Below, piece after piece: positions 7,704-16,295 of a stretch of 32,987 nucleotides of DNA. The stretch's first letter is position 1, and each line of letters starts with the position of its first letter. A program made the position numbers and the translations under genes. Below the pieces are notes generated by a model. It saw only the letters and a list, made by a program, of their open reading frames with translations, searched no databases and was not told the origin of the DNA. Origin of the DNA: Deltaproteobacteria bacterium (GTDB lineage Bacteria > Bdellovibrionota > Bacteriovoracia > Bacteriovoracales > Bacteriovoracaceae); NCBI GenBank assembly GCA_006226755.1, contig SBGE01000187.1:1-32987 (forward strand), in the 5' to 3' direction.

Positions 7704-10700
7704 ATGAAATTTTTGTTGATCCTTATCACCTTGATGGTGACCATTTCCTGTTCCAAGGAATCCAGCCTTAAACCACTTAGTTTGACCGGAGATAAACTTA
7801 TCTCTGACAGAGCTCAGAACTATGATACGTGGTTGACGATTGTTCGTTTGAAAAGGCCGGCGCTTCTTGCAACAGCAAAAGTGACCAACGGAAAAGTGGA
7901 AATTGATCCAAGAGAAAAAGAGGCCATGATCAAGGAGCAAAATGAAGCCCTTGAGAAACTTAAAAAGATTTCTCCTGAAATCAAAATGGTTTATTCATAC
8001 CGTCTTGTGATGAACGGTCTCGCTATTATCGCTCCAGTTAATGTCTTTGACCAATTGAGAGATCTTGATTTCGTAGGTGGAGTCGTTAAAGAGTCTTCAT
8101 TTGAAAGACCTAAAGCTGTTGGACGTTTTGAAAAAGATGCCCAAGGTTTTGAAGGTGGAACATCGATGGATTTCATCGGGGCCACTAGAGTACATCAAGA
8201 GTTGGGAATTACCGGAAAAGGAATGAGAGTTGGGATCATCGATTCTGGGATCGATTACACTCACTCTATGTTCAAAGGTTCTGGAGACCCTGAACAATTC
8301 AAGAATATTGACCCTGATAAAACTTTTGAAGGATTTCCTACTGCGAAAGTCGTTGGTGGGATTGACCTGGTTGGATCGAAATTCAACCCAGGATCAGGTT
8401 TTCCAGGTGTTCGTTTTCCAGTTCCAGATGACAACCCAATCGATGAAGGTGGTCACGGTACTCACGTAGCTGGAACTGTCGCAGGCCTTGGAGATGGAGC
8501 TAAAACTTACGACGGTGTTGCTCCGGATGCAGAACTTTTTGCCATTAAAGTTTTTGGAAAATCAGGTGGAACAGGTGACAGTGTTGTTATTGCTGCTCTT
8601 GAGTATGCAATGGATCCTAACGGAGATCTTGATCCATCTGACAAGTTGGATGTGGTTAACCTTTCTCTTGGTGGAGGTTATGGAAAACCACATATCTTCT
8701 ATAACGAAGCAGTAAAAAATCTGGTTAAAGGTGGAGTGGTCATGGTCGCTTCTGCTGGTAACTCAGGACATACATCATACATTGTAGGTGCTCCAAGTAC
8801 TGCTGATGAGGCCATTTCTGTCGGAGCTTCAATCGATGGTATGTTTAAGAACTGGAAATTTGACACCGTCAAATTTGCTGCCGCCGATGAAAGTCTCTAT
8901 GCCGAACTGATTGAAGGTGAAATTTCAAAGCCAATTGCTGAAGCAAAAGATGTTAAAGCTGAGTTAGTAGAAGCTGGATTAGCTGCTACAGATTATAGTG
9001 ATGAGATGAAAGCCAAATTGAAAGGTAAAGTAGCTTTGATTGATAGAGGAGAAGTGACTTTTACTGAAAAGCTTCAAAGAGCATTTGATGCCGGAGCAGT
9101 TGGAGTTATCGTTGCCAACAATAGAGATGGTGATCCAATTGCCATGGGTGGAGAAGGTAAAGTTGATCTTCCTGCCATTATGGTAACAAAGTCTTTTGGA
9201 GACCTCCTTAAAGAAAAAATGAAAGCAGGTCCTGTCGTTGTTGAATTTGACAGTGATAAGAAACTTGAAAAACCAGAACTTATCGACAACCTCACAAGTT
9301 TTTCTTCAAGAGGCCCAAGATCAATGGACAGCTTGATCAAACCTGAGATCGCTGCTCCTGGATTCAAAATTATATCAGCAGCAATGGGAAGTGGAACTCA
9401 AGGAGTTGCTCTTAACGGAACTTCAATGTCTGGTCCACATGTCGCTGGTGTCATGGCCCTACTAAAGCAGGCCAAACCAGAACTTGATGCCTATCAGTTG
9501 AAGGCCCTTTTGATGAACGGTGCCCTTTCAATCAAAAATGCAGAAGGAAAGACATACCCCGTTTCTATGCAAGGTGCAGGACGTGTTCAGACTTTTAAAT
9601 CTGCTACAGCTCCAGTTCTTGCGATGCCAGCTTCAATCTCTCTAGGAGAAACAAACCTTTTGAATGCAAAAATGTTCAGAAGAACTATTGAACTAACGAA
9701 CCTTACTGATGTGGAAGTTGTTCTAAAGAGCGCTTCAACTTCATCTGAAGGCGTGGAAGTAAAACTTCCTGAGATGGTAACGGTACCGGCCAAGAAAACA
9801 GTCAAAGTTAAGGCTGAGTTCGTCTTTAGAGCGACTACTAATCTTTCTCCATATGAAGAGAGAGAAGCTGTTGTTTCTTTCACTGACAATGGAATTGAAT
9901 TGGTTAGAATTCCGGCCTTGGCAGTTGTCAGAAGAATTTCAAAGATCCAAACCGGAGACCTAACGATTCACGCTTCTTCAATGGATGATGCTGAAGGTGC
10001 TGCTGCGGACGTTGAACTTCACAATAAATCTGGGAACAGAGGTGAAGTACTTCCTTTTAACCTTCTGGGTGTTGATTCAAAGAAGCCAGTGAGTATGCAA
10101 GACAGAGCTGTTAGATCGAGAGCTTGTGATCTTCAAGCAGTTGGCTACAGAATGAGAGAAGAGGATGGAAAGTCATTCCTTGAAATCGGTGTCAAACTTT
10201 ATAACCCAATTAGCCGTTGGGAAGGATGTGAAGTTTCTGCACAGATCGATGTGAATGGAGATGGTATTGCCGAGCAAGAGCTTGGTGGTATTGAATCTGG
10301 AAATCTTGGAGGGCTTCAAGCAGCTGTTGGTGAAGGTTACTTCTCTGTCCTTCTTGATGCTGTTAGAACGAGAGAATTAAGAGCTGCTTATGAGCTTGCT
10401 CAAACCAGATCTCTTGGAAAAGAAGGAGAGAGACCAAACTATGTTGAAGCGGTTCTTGATCTTCAGCCAATGAGACTTTGGAACCATTCAACTGTCGCCA
10501 TCATTAAAACAGATGTGACCAAGTTGAAGGCCACAATGAATGGACAGTGGAGAGTTAAAGTGGGAACACTTTACTCTGATAGTGACGCTATTGAATCAGA
10601 TGATTTCCTTGGACTGGACAACCAATGGTTGGAAATCTCTGCTACTGATGGTGAACAAGGATTTGTAAATCTTCCAGATTCAGTAGTTCTTGGTGGCGGC

Positions 10701-10841
10701 CAGAAAAAAACTCTGGGACTAGAAAAAGGTGCTGGAAGTCATGATCTTCTTCTTTTGATGCCACACAATGCCCCAGTTGGTGTTGATAGTCGTTCAAATG
10801 ACACTCAGTCTGTCATCACCAAAACTCAATTTAAGCTTTAA
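7704..10841 (+). CDS. Large exported subtilisin-like serine protease (S8) with PA domain
   Basis: Secreted or surface protease of 1045 residues. It begins with a signal peptide ending VTISC (Cys16), which suggests a lipoprotein although the lipobox is not ideal. Residues about 40-130 look like an I9-type inhibitory propeptide. The subtilisin core has Asp180 (IIDSGID), His251 (GGHGTHVAGT), oxyanion Asn353 (SAGNSG) and Ser574 (NGTSMSGPHVAG). A PA domain (about 395-510, around VALIDRGEVTFTEKLQRAF) is inserted between Asn353 and Ser574. The roughly 400 C-terminal residues appear to be beta-rich and may be an adhesion or processing region. GAGAGAGAG precedes the ATG, and the gene is monocistronic with its own terminator. 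All catalytic residues are present. In a predator it could digest prey proteins; that is inference. Confidence 0.93.
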   Translation: MKFLLILITLMVTISCSKESSLKPLSLTGDKLISDRAQNYDTWLTIVRLKRPALLATAKVTNGKVEIDPREKEAMIKEQNEALEKLKKISPEIKMVYSYRLVMNGLAIIAPVNVFDQLRDLDFVGGVVKESSFERPKAVGRFEKDAQGFEGGTSMDFIGATRVHQELGITGKGMRVGIIDSGIDYTHSMFKGSGDPEQFKNIDPDKTFEGFPTAKVVGGIDLVGSKFNPGSGFPGVRFPVPDDNPIDEGGHGTHVAGTVAGLGDGAKTYDGVAPDAELFAIKVFGKSGGTGDSVVIAALEYAMDPNGDLDPSDKLDVVNLSLGGGYGKPHIFYNEAVKNLVKGGVVMVASAGNSGHTSYIVGAPSTADEAISVGASIDGMFKNWKFDTVKFAAADESLYAELIEGEISKPIAEAKDVKAELVEAGLAATDYSDEMKAKLKGKVALIDRGEVTFTEKLQRAFDAGAVGVIVANNRDGDPIAMGGEGKVDLPAIMVTKSFGDLLKEKMKAGPVVVEFDSDKKLEKPELIDNLTSFSSRGPRSMDSLIKPEIAAPGFKIISAAMGSGTQGVALNGTSMSGPHVAGVMALLKQAKPELDAYQLKALLMNGALSIKNAEGKTYPVSMQGAGRVQTFKSATAPVLAMPASISLGETNLLNAKMFRRTIELTNLTDVEVVLKSASTSSEGVEVKLPEMVTVPAKKTVKVKAEFVFRATTNLSPYEEREAVVSFTDNGIELVRIPALAVVRRISKIQTGDLTIHASSMDDAEGAAADVELHNKSGNRGEVLPFNLLGVDSKKPVSMQDRAVRSRACDLQAVGYRMREEDGKSFLEIGVKLYNPISRWEGCEVSAQIDVNGDGIAEQELGGIESGNLGGLQAAVGEGYFSVLLDAVRTRELRAAYELAQTRSLGKEGERPNYVEAVLDLQPMRLWNHSTVAIIKTDVTKLKATMNGQWRVKVGTLYSDSDAIESDDFLGLDNQWLEISATDGEQGFVNLPDSVVLGGGQKKTLGLEKGAGSHDLLLLMPHNAPVGVDSRSNDTQSVITKTQFKL

Positions 10842-10846
10842 ATATT

Positions 10847-10873
10847 AGGGGGACTTCAAGTCCCCCTGTTTTC
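10847..10873 (+). terminator. Terminator after the S8 protease gene
   Basis: AGGGGGACT (10847-10855) pairs with AGTCCCCCT (10859-10867) around a three-base loop, followed by GTTTTCTTCTT. The T-run is interrupted, but the stem is strong and lies six bases after the stop codon. Confidence 0.8.
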
Positions 10874-10925
10874 TTCTTGCTCCCTAAAATTTCTCCAAGT
10901 AACCTTAATGTTCAAGGAGAAATTC

Positions 10926-12368
10926 ATGTTCAAAAAAATCAGTTTGATTGTTCTATTTCTATTGTCTGCCTGTGCTTCAGCACCAAAGCAGGATGATATT
11001 AAGATATTCCAAAATGGTATTGGCTACCTTGAAGCAGGAAATAAAGAACTCGCTCTGACATCATTTGAGCAGGCCTGTGAAAAGAATGTTTTAGCTGCCT
11101 GTCTTTACTTGGGAAAAGAGCTCAATCCAGATGAAACAATGACCTATGCAGTGATGCAAGGGATGACAACAGTTTCAAGTACTTTGATCAATATTTCAGT
11201 TCCAAGTGATCTTCTTCCCATGGTCAGATTATTTGATGTGACCAAAGGAAATTTTTTACCTGCAAAAAATGTCAAAAAGACAGTTCATCGCTGGGAAAAT
11301 GAAAAAGGTTCTGTCATGGAGATTGAAATCAGTGGTCTTTCTCCAGAGAATACTTACAGAGTGGAACTCTACAGTTCTCCAGGAATTTTGGACGACTATC
11401 GATTGTTCAAAACACTTCCAAAAGACTTGAAAGAATTGAAGATTGGACTGGCCAGCTGTATGTCAGATGAGTTCATGGATGTTCAAAAAGAAATGTGGAA
11501 ACAGTTTATCGCTCTCAAACCAGACATAGCCTTTTTGATTGGTGATAATACCTATGCAGATGTTATCAATGGTAAATATGTTGGAGGAGTCGCTAATCCA
11601 AAACAAATTTGGATGCGTCACCTTGAAACCAGAGAAAACTTGAAGTTTTATCATACCCGTAATTTGATTCCTGTTTTTGGTACTTGGGATGATCATGATT
11701 ATGGATTCAATAATGGTGATAAGACCTACGAGTACAAAGTTGAATCAGCTGAAATTTTCAATATGTTCTTTCCGTATGTGAAAGGCAAAAATACCAGTAA
11801 AGGTCCGGGTCTCAGCTATCGATTTACTCTCGCCGGTCAACACTTCTATTTTCTCGACGCCAGAAGCTTCAGAGACAATTATAAGAATGAAAAAGGGACT
11901 CACCTTGGACCTGAGCAAGAGAAATGGTTGTTCAAGGATATGAAAGGCCTTAAAGGGCCAATCTGGCTGGTTAAAGGTGACCAGTACTTTGGGAAGTATC
12001 ATAAATATGAATCGTGGGAGAGATATCATCCTGAGAATTTCAAGGCCTTCCTAAAAAAACTTAAAAGTGAGAAGGATCCAGCACTCTTCGTCAGTGGGGA
12101 TCGTCACTTGGCGGAAATTATGAATTTGGAAAAGGCCCTAGTTGGATATCCAACTTATGAATTAACAAGCAGCGGCATTCATTCAAAAGTTTATGCCGGA
12201 AGCTTTGCTAAAGAACCTAATCCACGTCAACTGGTCGGTATAGACGGCGAGTACAACTTTATGTTCATCAAGTCTCGAACTCAGGGACGTGGCTTGATGC
12301 TTGATGTTACTAGTTTTGGGCTTCAGGATAAGGTTCAGTTCAGTCGACGGCTCGAGCTTAAAAAATAG
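10926..12368 (+). CDS. PhoD-like metallophosphoesterase lipoprotein with N-terminal Sel1/TPR-like segment
   Basis: Exported phosphoesterase of the alkaline phosphatase D superfamily, 480 residues. An in-frame ATG lies at 10908, but the start at 10926 has AAGGAG at the right distance and gives a proper lipoprotein signal, MFKKISLIVLFLLSAC, with lipid-modified Cys16. Residues 25-65 (AGNKELALTSFEQACEKN) resemble one or two Sel1/TPR helical pairs, unusual for this family. Metal-site motifs follow: LIGDNTYAD (204-212), FGTWDDHDYG (251-260), KGDQYFG (350-356) and SGDRHLAE (390-397). The gene lies between the S8 protease terminator and tRNA-Leu. The substrate could be phosphodiesters, teichoic-acid-like polymers or phospholipid; the sequence does not say. 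Confidence 0.88.
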   Translation: MFKKISLIVLFLLSACASAPKQDDIKIFQNGIGYLEAGNKELALTSFEQACEKNVLAACLYLGKELNPDETMTYAVMQGMTTVSSTLINISVPSDLLPMVRLFDVTKGNFLPAKNVKKTVHRWENEKGSVMEIEISGLSPENTYRVELYSSPGILDDYRLFKTLPKDLKELKIGLASCMSDEFMDVQKEMWKQFIALKPDIAFLIGDNTYADVINGKYVGGVANPKQIWMRHLETRENLKFYHTRNLIPVFGTWDDHDYGFNNGDKTYEYKVESAEIFNMFFPYVKGKNTSKGPGLSYRFTLAGQHFYFLDARSFRDNYKNEKGTHLGPEQEKWLFKDMKGLKGPIWLVKGDQYFGKYHKYESWERYHPENFKAFLKKLKSEKDPALFVSGDRHLAEIMNLEKALVGYPTYELTSSGIHSKVYAGSFAKEPNPRQLVGIDGEYNFMFIKSRTQGRGLMLDVTSFGLQDKVQFSRRLELKK

Positions 12369-12392
12369 CTCAATCGCACCTAAAGGGATGGC

Positions 12393-12421
12393 AAAAGAGA
12401 CCAAAGTTGCTAAGATTTTGG
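12393..12421 (-). terminator. Probable terminator of tRNA-Leu
   Basis: On the minus strand CCAAA (12421-12417) and TTTGG (12405-12401) form a short stem 15 bases beyond the tRNA 3' end, followed by TCTCTTTT. The stem is only five pairs, so this is a modest call. Confidence 0.5.
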
Positions 12422-12435
12422 GGAGTTGGAGCTTT

Positions 12436-12522
12436 TGGTGCCCGAGGCCGGACTTGAACCGGCACGACTGTGAGGTCGAGGGATTTTAAATCCCTTGTGT
12501 CTACCGATTTCACCACCCGGGC
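12436..12522 (-). tRNA. tRNA-Leu, anticodon UAA
   Basis: An 87-base class II tRNA with encoded CCA (12438-12436). The acceptor stem GCCCGGG pairs with CTCGGGC with one G-U. The anticodon stem AGGGA/TCCCT encloses loop TTTAAAA, giving anticodon TAA (reads UUA and UUG). A long variable arm (CGAC...GTCG) and a normal T arm (GCCGG, loop TTCAAGT, CCGGC) follow. The long variable arm and anticodon together identify leucine. Confidence 0.98.
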
Positions 12523-12551
12523 CAACAGAATCACTAAGGATGGATTGAATT

Positions 12552-14216
12552 TTGGACTATATCCGGCGCGCTTGTCAATTGAAAACCCTAAAGCTTTTTT
12601 TTGCATGCCTCATTTTGTCGGCCATGGTTTCCTGTTCGTCTAAACCTCCAAAAAAGGATGACCCTGAAGTTGGTGATCCTGGTATCCAGCAAATTGAAGA
12701 GGTTGATAGCAAAAAAGAAGGTTCTACAAAAATTCCTGAGGAAGAAACTATTGAACGTATGTCAGATCTTCCTGTGGTTGAGCCTATTCCACAGTGGTTG
12801 AATGTTGATCGTAGGTTTGCTCCAAGGCAAGAAGAGGGTGACCCCTATATCCACGCTTTTTTTGACTTTCTACCGTTTCCAGAACCAAAAGATCTCAAAA
12901 TAAACTTTGTGGCCTTGACTCCTGCCAAGAGTCGATTCTTTTATGGAATGGATCTTCATTCCGGACAGCTTTATAAAAAGTATAATCTGTGTGAGCAAAA
13001 TGATGTTTGGAAATCTTATAGAGGAACAATATCAACACCTCCATACACGGAAGGTTTTATACCTCGAATTTTGGATCAGCTCGGCGATCCTTTGAAAGTT
13101 GTCGTATTTGGCGATCTTCGGTATTTCCCAAAATTTGACCCACGCAATCCTGTCTCTCAAAGAGTAAAGGTCGTTGGGGGAGTGATTGAGCAGTATTGCG
13201 AGTACTATCCTTGTTCATTCAGAAGTCAGTGGATGTCTCGCTTGGTACTTGTGGCCGTTAACGATAAGGATCCTCGCTTTGAAAAAGTGAACTCTCTTTC
13301 TGACCTTAAAAAATTGGTTAAGTGGGATAAATTTAAGGCCAATATGGAAAATCTTCCAGGGCGTTTGATCAGAGGCCAAGAACAGAAACCGGCCTTTAGA
13401 ATTTCAGGAAGTATTAATGCAGAAGAAGCATTTTCCTATGCTTTGAGCAAAGGGCATCAATTCAAGTTTGATCAATTGGCAAAACTTAGAAATGGTTGTC
13501 ACAAACTTTATGATCATGTCTGGAGAGGGGCCCTTAATCTACGCAAAAACATCCAGCGTGGTCGATCCCGAAGACAATTGAACAAATTAAGATCAGACTC
13601 TCTTATTGTTAATATGAAAAAGAGTATTTTTAAAGATGACGTTAAGAGCATTGAGAAAGTCGAAGAAGAGTTAGAGAAAGATAAGGGACCAGAAGAAGGC
13701 TTCAATGATTTCGATGATTACTTCATGGACTTTTATAATAAATACTCCAAAAGATTTCTCACTTGTCATCGATTTGTAAGAGTTTCAAGTGTGAGGTCCA
13801 ACATCGATCGACATTGGTTCTTTTCCTATCTGACATCTTTTCTTCAGCTCGAAAGAATAGGTTATGTCTATCATTGTCCACGAAGAGCGTGGGTTGAAAA
13901 TCCATTTTTGGCCAGCGGTAATAGACAATTTAATACGACTCAAATGAAAAAAGATTGCACCAGCGAAGATTTGGAAAGGGCCTTCGATGGCTCTGTAACA
14001 ATTATGCAAGGACTTCGAAAGAGCTTGCTTCCTCATTACATGTACAAACAATATGATCACGGAATTGGTGGAACACACCAAAGAATTTATTCCTGGATCT
14101 TTTCAAACGGTAAAATGCCTGCCTGTGATGCTGAACTTAAAAAAATCAACAGAGAAGTGGAGTTTCCAAATGATGTTTCATGGAAGCCATTTCACCCTTA
14201 CACATTGGATCTATGA
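12552..14216 (+). CDS. Large lipoprotein of unknown function, first gene of the Nuo-like cluster
   Basis: I do not recognise this family. Two TTG starts fit. The one at 12552 has AAGGATGG nine bases upstream and gives 554 residues. The one at 12579 gives MKTLKLFFACLILSAMVSC, a cleaner lipoprotein signal, but lacks a ribosome-binding site. Either way the lipidated Cys is Cys28 of the longer form. After an acidic linker comes a soluble region with scattered cysteines, several next to His (GCHKLYDH, TCHRFVR). There are no CxxCH haem motifs and no membrane helix after the signal. A Lys/Glu-rich, probably coiled-coil stretch lies near residues 355-380. The stop overlaps the NuoB-like start as ATGA, so a periplasmic or outer-membrane lipoprotein is translationally coupled to three cytoplasmic-type Nuo subunits. 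This is the main clue to its role and also the main puzzle. Confidence 0.8.
   Translation: MDYIRRACQLKTLKLFFACLILSAMVSCSSKPPKKDDPEVGDPGIQQIEEVDSKKEGSTKIPEEETIERMSDLPVVEPIPQWLNVDRRFAPRQEEGDPYIHAFFDFLPFPEPKDLKINFVALTPAKSRFFYGMDLHSGQLYKKYNLCEQNDVWKSYRGTISTPPYTEGFIPRILDQLGDPLKVVVFGDLRYFPKFDPRNPVSQRVKVVGGVIEQYCEYYPCSFRSQWMSRLVLVAVNDKDPRFEKVNSLSDLKKLVKWDKFKANMENLPGRLIRGQEQKPAFRISGSINAEEAFSYALSKGHQFKFDQLAKLRNGCHKLYDHVWRGALNLRKNIQRGRSRRQLNKLRSDSLIVNMKKSIFKDDVKSIEKVEEELEKDKGPEEGFNDFDDYFMDFYNKYSKRFLTCHRFVRVSSVRSNIDRHWFFSYLTSFLQLERIGYVYHCPRRAWVENPFLASGNRQFNTTQMKKDCTSEDLERAFDGSVTIMQGLRKSLLPHYMYKQYDHGIGGTHQRIYSWIFSNGKMPACDAELKKINREVEFPNDVSWKPFHPYTLDL
12556..12585 (-). promoter_or_regulatory. Possible promoter of tRNA-Leu
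   Basis: On the minus strand TTTTCA (12585-12580) and TATAGT (12561-12556) are 18 bases apart, giving a start near 12549 and a leader of about 27 bases before the tRNA. A TTGACA lies nearby (12578-12573) but is only 11 bases from the -10. The site overlaps the start of the lipoprotein gene on the other strand. Confidence 0.35.
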
Positions 14217-14716
14217 GAAGTAATTTTGAATTGGAAAATCACGTTACTTTGACAAGTGCTACTACCTTTATGGAGAGGCTAGGGCGATGGTCTCAATCCA
14301 AATTAATCTGGCCAATGATTTTTGGAAGTGGATTTTCAGAAGTTGAATTCAGAAATCTATACGGACCTAGATATAATGTCGAAAAATTTGGTCTTGAAGG
14401 AATCAAGTATTCTCCAGGCCAAGCTGATCTTTTGATTGTAACTGGAGTCGTGACTCACAAGTCCTTTGTCGTTTTGGAAAAACTTTATCAGAACATGTGT
14501 TCTCCAAAATGGGTGATAGCACTTGGTACTGAAGCTATTTCCGGTGGATTGTTTCAAAACTATACTCACAAGTCCGATTGGATGAAACATATTCCTGTTG
14601 ATGTCATGGTTCCTGGTGACCCACCAACTCCTGAAGCTATATTGCGTTCACTGGAGATGTTGATAGAGAGAATTGATCTTGGTGTTCGTTCCGAAAGGGA
14701 GAACATAGATGTTTGA
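14213..14716 (+). CDS. NuoB-like protein lacking all N2 cluster ligands
   Basis: Homologue of the NuoB/PSST subunit of complex I, the small-subunit fold that normally holds the terminal [4Fe-4S] cluster N2 and hands electrons to quinone. The start at 14213 (ATGA overlap with the lipoprotein stop) is preferred over the ATG at 14180 and gives 167 residues, normal length. Family blocks are clear: WPMIFG, RYNVEKFG, SPGQADLLIVTG, PKWVIALG and IPVDVMVPGDPPTPEA. Every N2 ligand is gone. The Cys-Cys pair of FGLACC is Phe41-Ser42, the MGAC Cys is Glu107, and the PGCPP Cys is Asp136. The fold appears kept without the cluster. It overlaps the NuoCD-like gene by eight bases, with AAGGGAGA ahead of that start. 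The protein is unlikely to transfer electrons to quinone; a structural or regulatory role is possible. Confidence 0.9.
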   Translation: MRSNFELENHVTLTSATTFMERLGRWSQSKLIWPMIFGSGFSEVEFRNLYGPRYNVEKFGLEGIKYSPGQADLLIVTGVVTHKSFVVLEKLYQNMCSPKWVIALGTEAISGGLFQNYTHKSDWMKHIPVDVMVPGDPPTPEAILRSLEMLIERIDLGVRSERENIDV

Positions 14717-16295
14717 TTTTTATGATCAATTGAAACAGGAGTTTGGAGAGAATCTTAAGAAAAAAGATTCTTTCTTGGAAATGAAACTGGAAGCAGTTCA
14801 TTTTCATCAGCTGGCTTCTCAATTGAAAAATAAATTTGGTTTTATTTTTCTTTCAGATATCTGTGGAGTTGATAATAAAGGCGACTCTAAAAAAGAGAAG
14901 CGTTTTACCATTATTTATCACCTCTTAAATCTTGAAGAATATTGCCATTTGAGAATTTCAATCGATATTGATGAAGAAACAAAGCTTTCTTCTGTAGGGG
15001 CCACCTGGCCATCTTCAAAGAGATTAGAGTTGGAGCTTCGAGACTTATTGGGAATTTTGTTTGATACTGAATTAGGCGCAGGCTTTTTGAATCCATCTGA
15101 CTATGGCGGATTTCCTCTTCGAAAAGATTTCACTCCAAATGTAAATGGTCCTGTTTCCATCCTCTCAACCAGTTTTCCTGACGATCCCTCAATTGATGCT
15201 GATCAAAGAGGAGTACGCTCTTGGGTGAACATTGGTCCCCATCATCCTGTCATGAAAAATAATGTAAGGATGATTTTGGAGCTTGAAGGTGAATACATCA
15301 GACGTTGTCAGTATGAAACGGGTTTTCATCATCGAGGATTCGAAAAGCAAGCTGAGAAATTGCCTTGGCCGACTCTCATCACCTTGATTGAAAGATTGAA
15401 TTCGCAAGCTCCTTTCATGTGTACTTCTACCTGGTGCCATTTGATTGAAAATTCACTCAAACTTCAAATACCAGAGAGAGCGATGGCCATTCGTATGGTA
15501 TTTATCGAGCTTACAAGAATTCAGGATCATCTTGAGTGTATCGCTTCATGTGCAGTTGCCGCTGGAAACGAATCTGTTTATTTTATATGCCAACAGGGAC
15601 GAGAACTCGTCTACGAACTCTTTGAGAGAATGAGTGGCTCAAGACTTAACCCGGCTTTGAATTGTATCGGTGGAGTCAAATACGATATTCCAATTGGTTG
15701 GATTACAGATTGCTTTGAAGCTTTGAAGAAAATGGATGACCTTCTCACCCATATAGAAACTCTATTCACACGATCTTCAATTTGGCTGGATCGAAATATG
15801 GTTTCAGAAATTAATGCTGGTCGAGCATTGGATTTAGGGATCACTGGTCCTGTTCTTCGAAGTTGTGGCGTTAATTACGATCTTCGGAAAGTGAATCCGA
15901 TTTATTTCTATTCTGATGTAGAGTTTGAAATCCCTCTTGGAGTCAGAGGGGAGAACTATGATCGATATCTTGTGAGAATGGAAGAAATTAGACAGAGTAT
16001 TTCAATTGTCATACAGGTTCTTGATAATCTTCCAATTGGTGAAGTTTCTAAGATTGTTGAAAATCAAATACCACCAGCTGGGATCCATTACAGCAGCCTT
16101 GAGTCTTCTAATGGAGAATTAGGCTTTACTGTTGTTTCAGATGGAGAGTCTGATTTTCCTTGGCGTTTAAAAGTAAGATCTCCCAGTTTTATGAATATCA
16201 TTGCCCTTCCTGAAATGATTCAAAACAGACTTCTAGATGATGCCTTAATGTCATTCAGCAGTTTGAATATTAATCCAGGAGAGCTTGATCGATGA
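14709..16295 (+). CDS. NuoCD-like fusion with a changed quinone site
   Basis: Fusion of complex I subunits NuoC (about 1-145) and NuoD (about 165-528), 528 residues, the arrangement seen in E. coli NuoCD. The NuoC part has the E-x-E-x-x-D-L-x-G-I pattern (ELELRDLLGI) and ends PLRKDF, but lacks HPDLR. The NuoD part has GPHHP (176-180), HHRGFEK, VPERA-like IPERA, ELTRIQDHL, ERMSGSRL, GGV and a C-terminal GELDR. Aligned without gaps to NuoD consensus, the quinone-site His, Tyr and Asp (Thermus H38, Y87 and D139) are Lys183, Ser232 and Ala284. NiFe-hydrogenase cysteines are also absent, so it is neither a normal NuoD nor a hydrogenase. The stop overlaps the NuoI-like start as ATGA. No membrane (NuoA/H/J-N) or NADH-module (NuoE/F/G) genes follow. 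Confidence 0.9.
   Translation: MFDFYDQLKQEFGENLKKKDSFLEMKLEAVHFHQLASQLKNKFGFIFLSDICGVDNKGDSKKEKRFTIIYHLLNLEEYCHLRISIDIDEETKLSSVGATWPSSKRLELELRDLLGILFDTELGAGFLNPSDYGGFPLRKDFTPNVNGPVSILSTSFPDDPSIDADQRGVRSWVNIGPHHPVMKNNVRMILELEGEYIRRCQYETGFHHRGFEKQAEKLPWPTLITLIERLNSQAPFMCTSTWCHLIENSLKLQIPERAMAIRMVFIELTRIQDHLECIASCAVAAGNESVYFICQQGRELVYELFERMSGSRLNPALNCIGGVKYDIPIGWITDCFEALKKMDDLLTHIETLFTRSSIWLDRNMVSEINAGRALDLGITGPVLRSCGVNYDLRKVNPIYFYSDVEFEIPLGVRGENYDRYLVRMEEIRQSISIVIQVLDNLPIGEVSKIVENQIPPAGIHYSSLESSNGELGFTVVSDGESDFPWRLKVRSPSFMNIIALPEMIQNRLLDDALMSFSSLNINPGELDR

Noticed and set aside
12573-12578. TTGACA on the minus strand as -35 of tRNA-Leu
   Set aside because: It is only 11 bases from the best -10 (TATAGT); TTTTCA at 18 bases fits better.
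14180-14212. Longer start for the NuoB-like gene at ATG 14180
   Set aside because: It would overlap the lipoprotein by 37 bases and adds non-family residues; ATG 14213 gives ATGA coupling and a normal N-terminus.
14709-16295. NuoCD-like protein considered as a group 4 NiFe-hydrogenase large subunit
   Set aside because: Both CxxC pairs that bind NiFe are missing (the first reads N-x-x-A, and the C-terminus is GELDR), so it is complex I-type.
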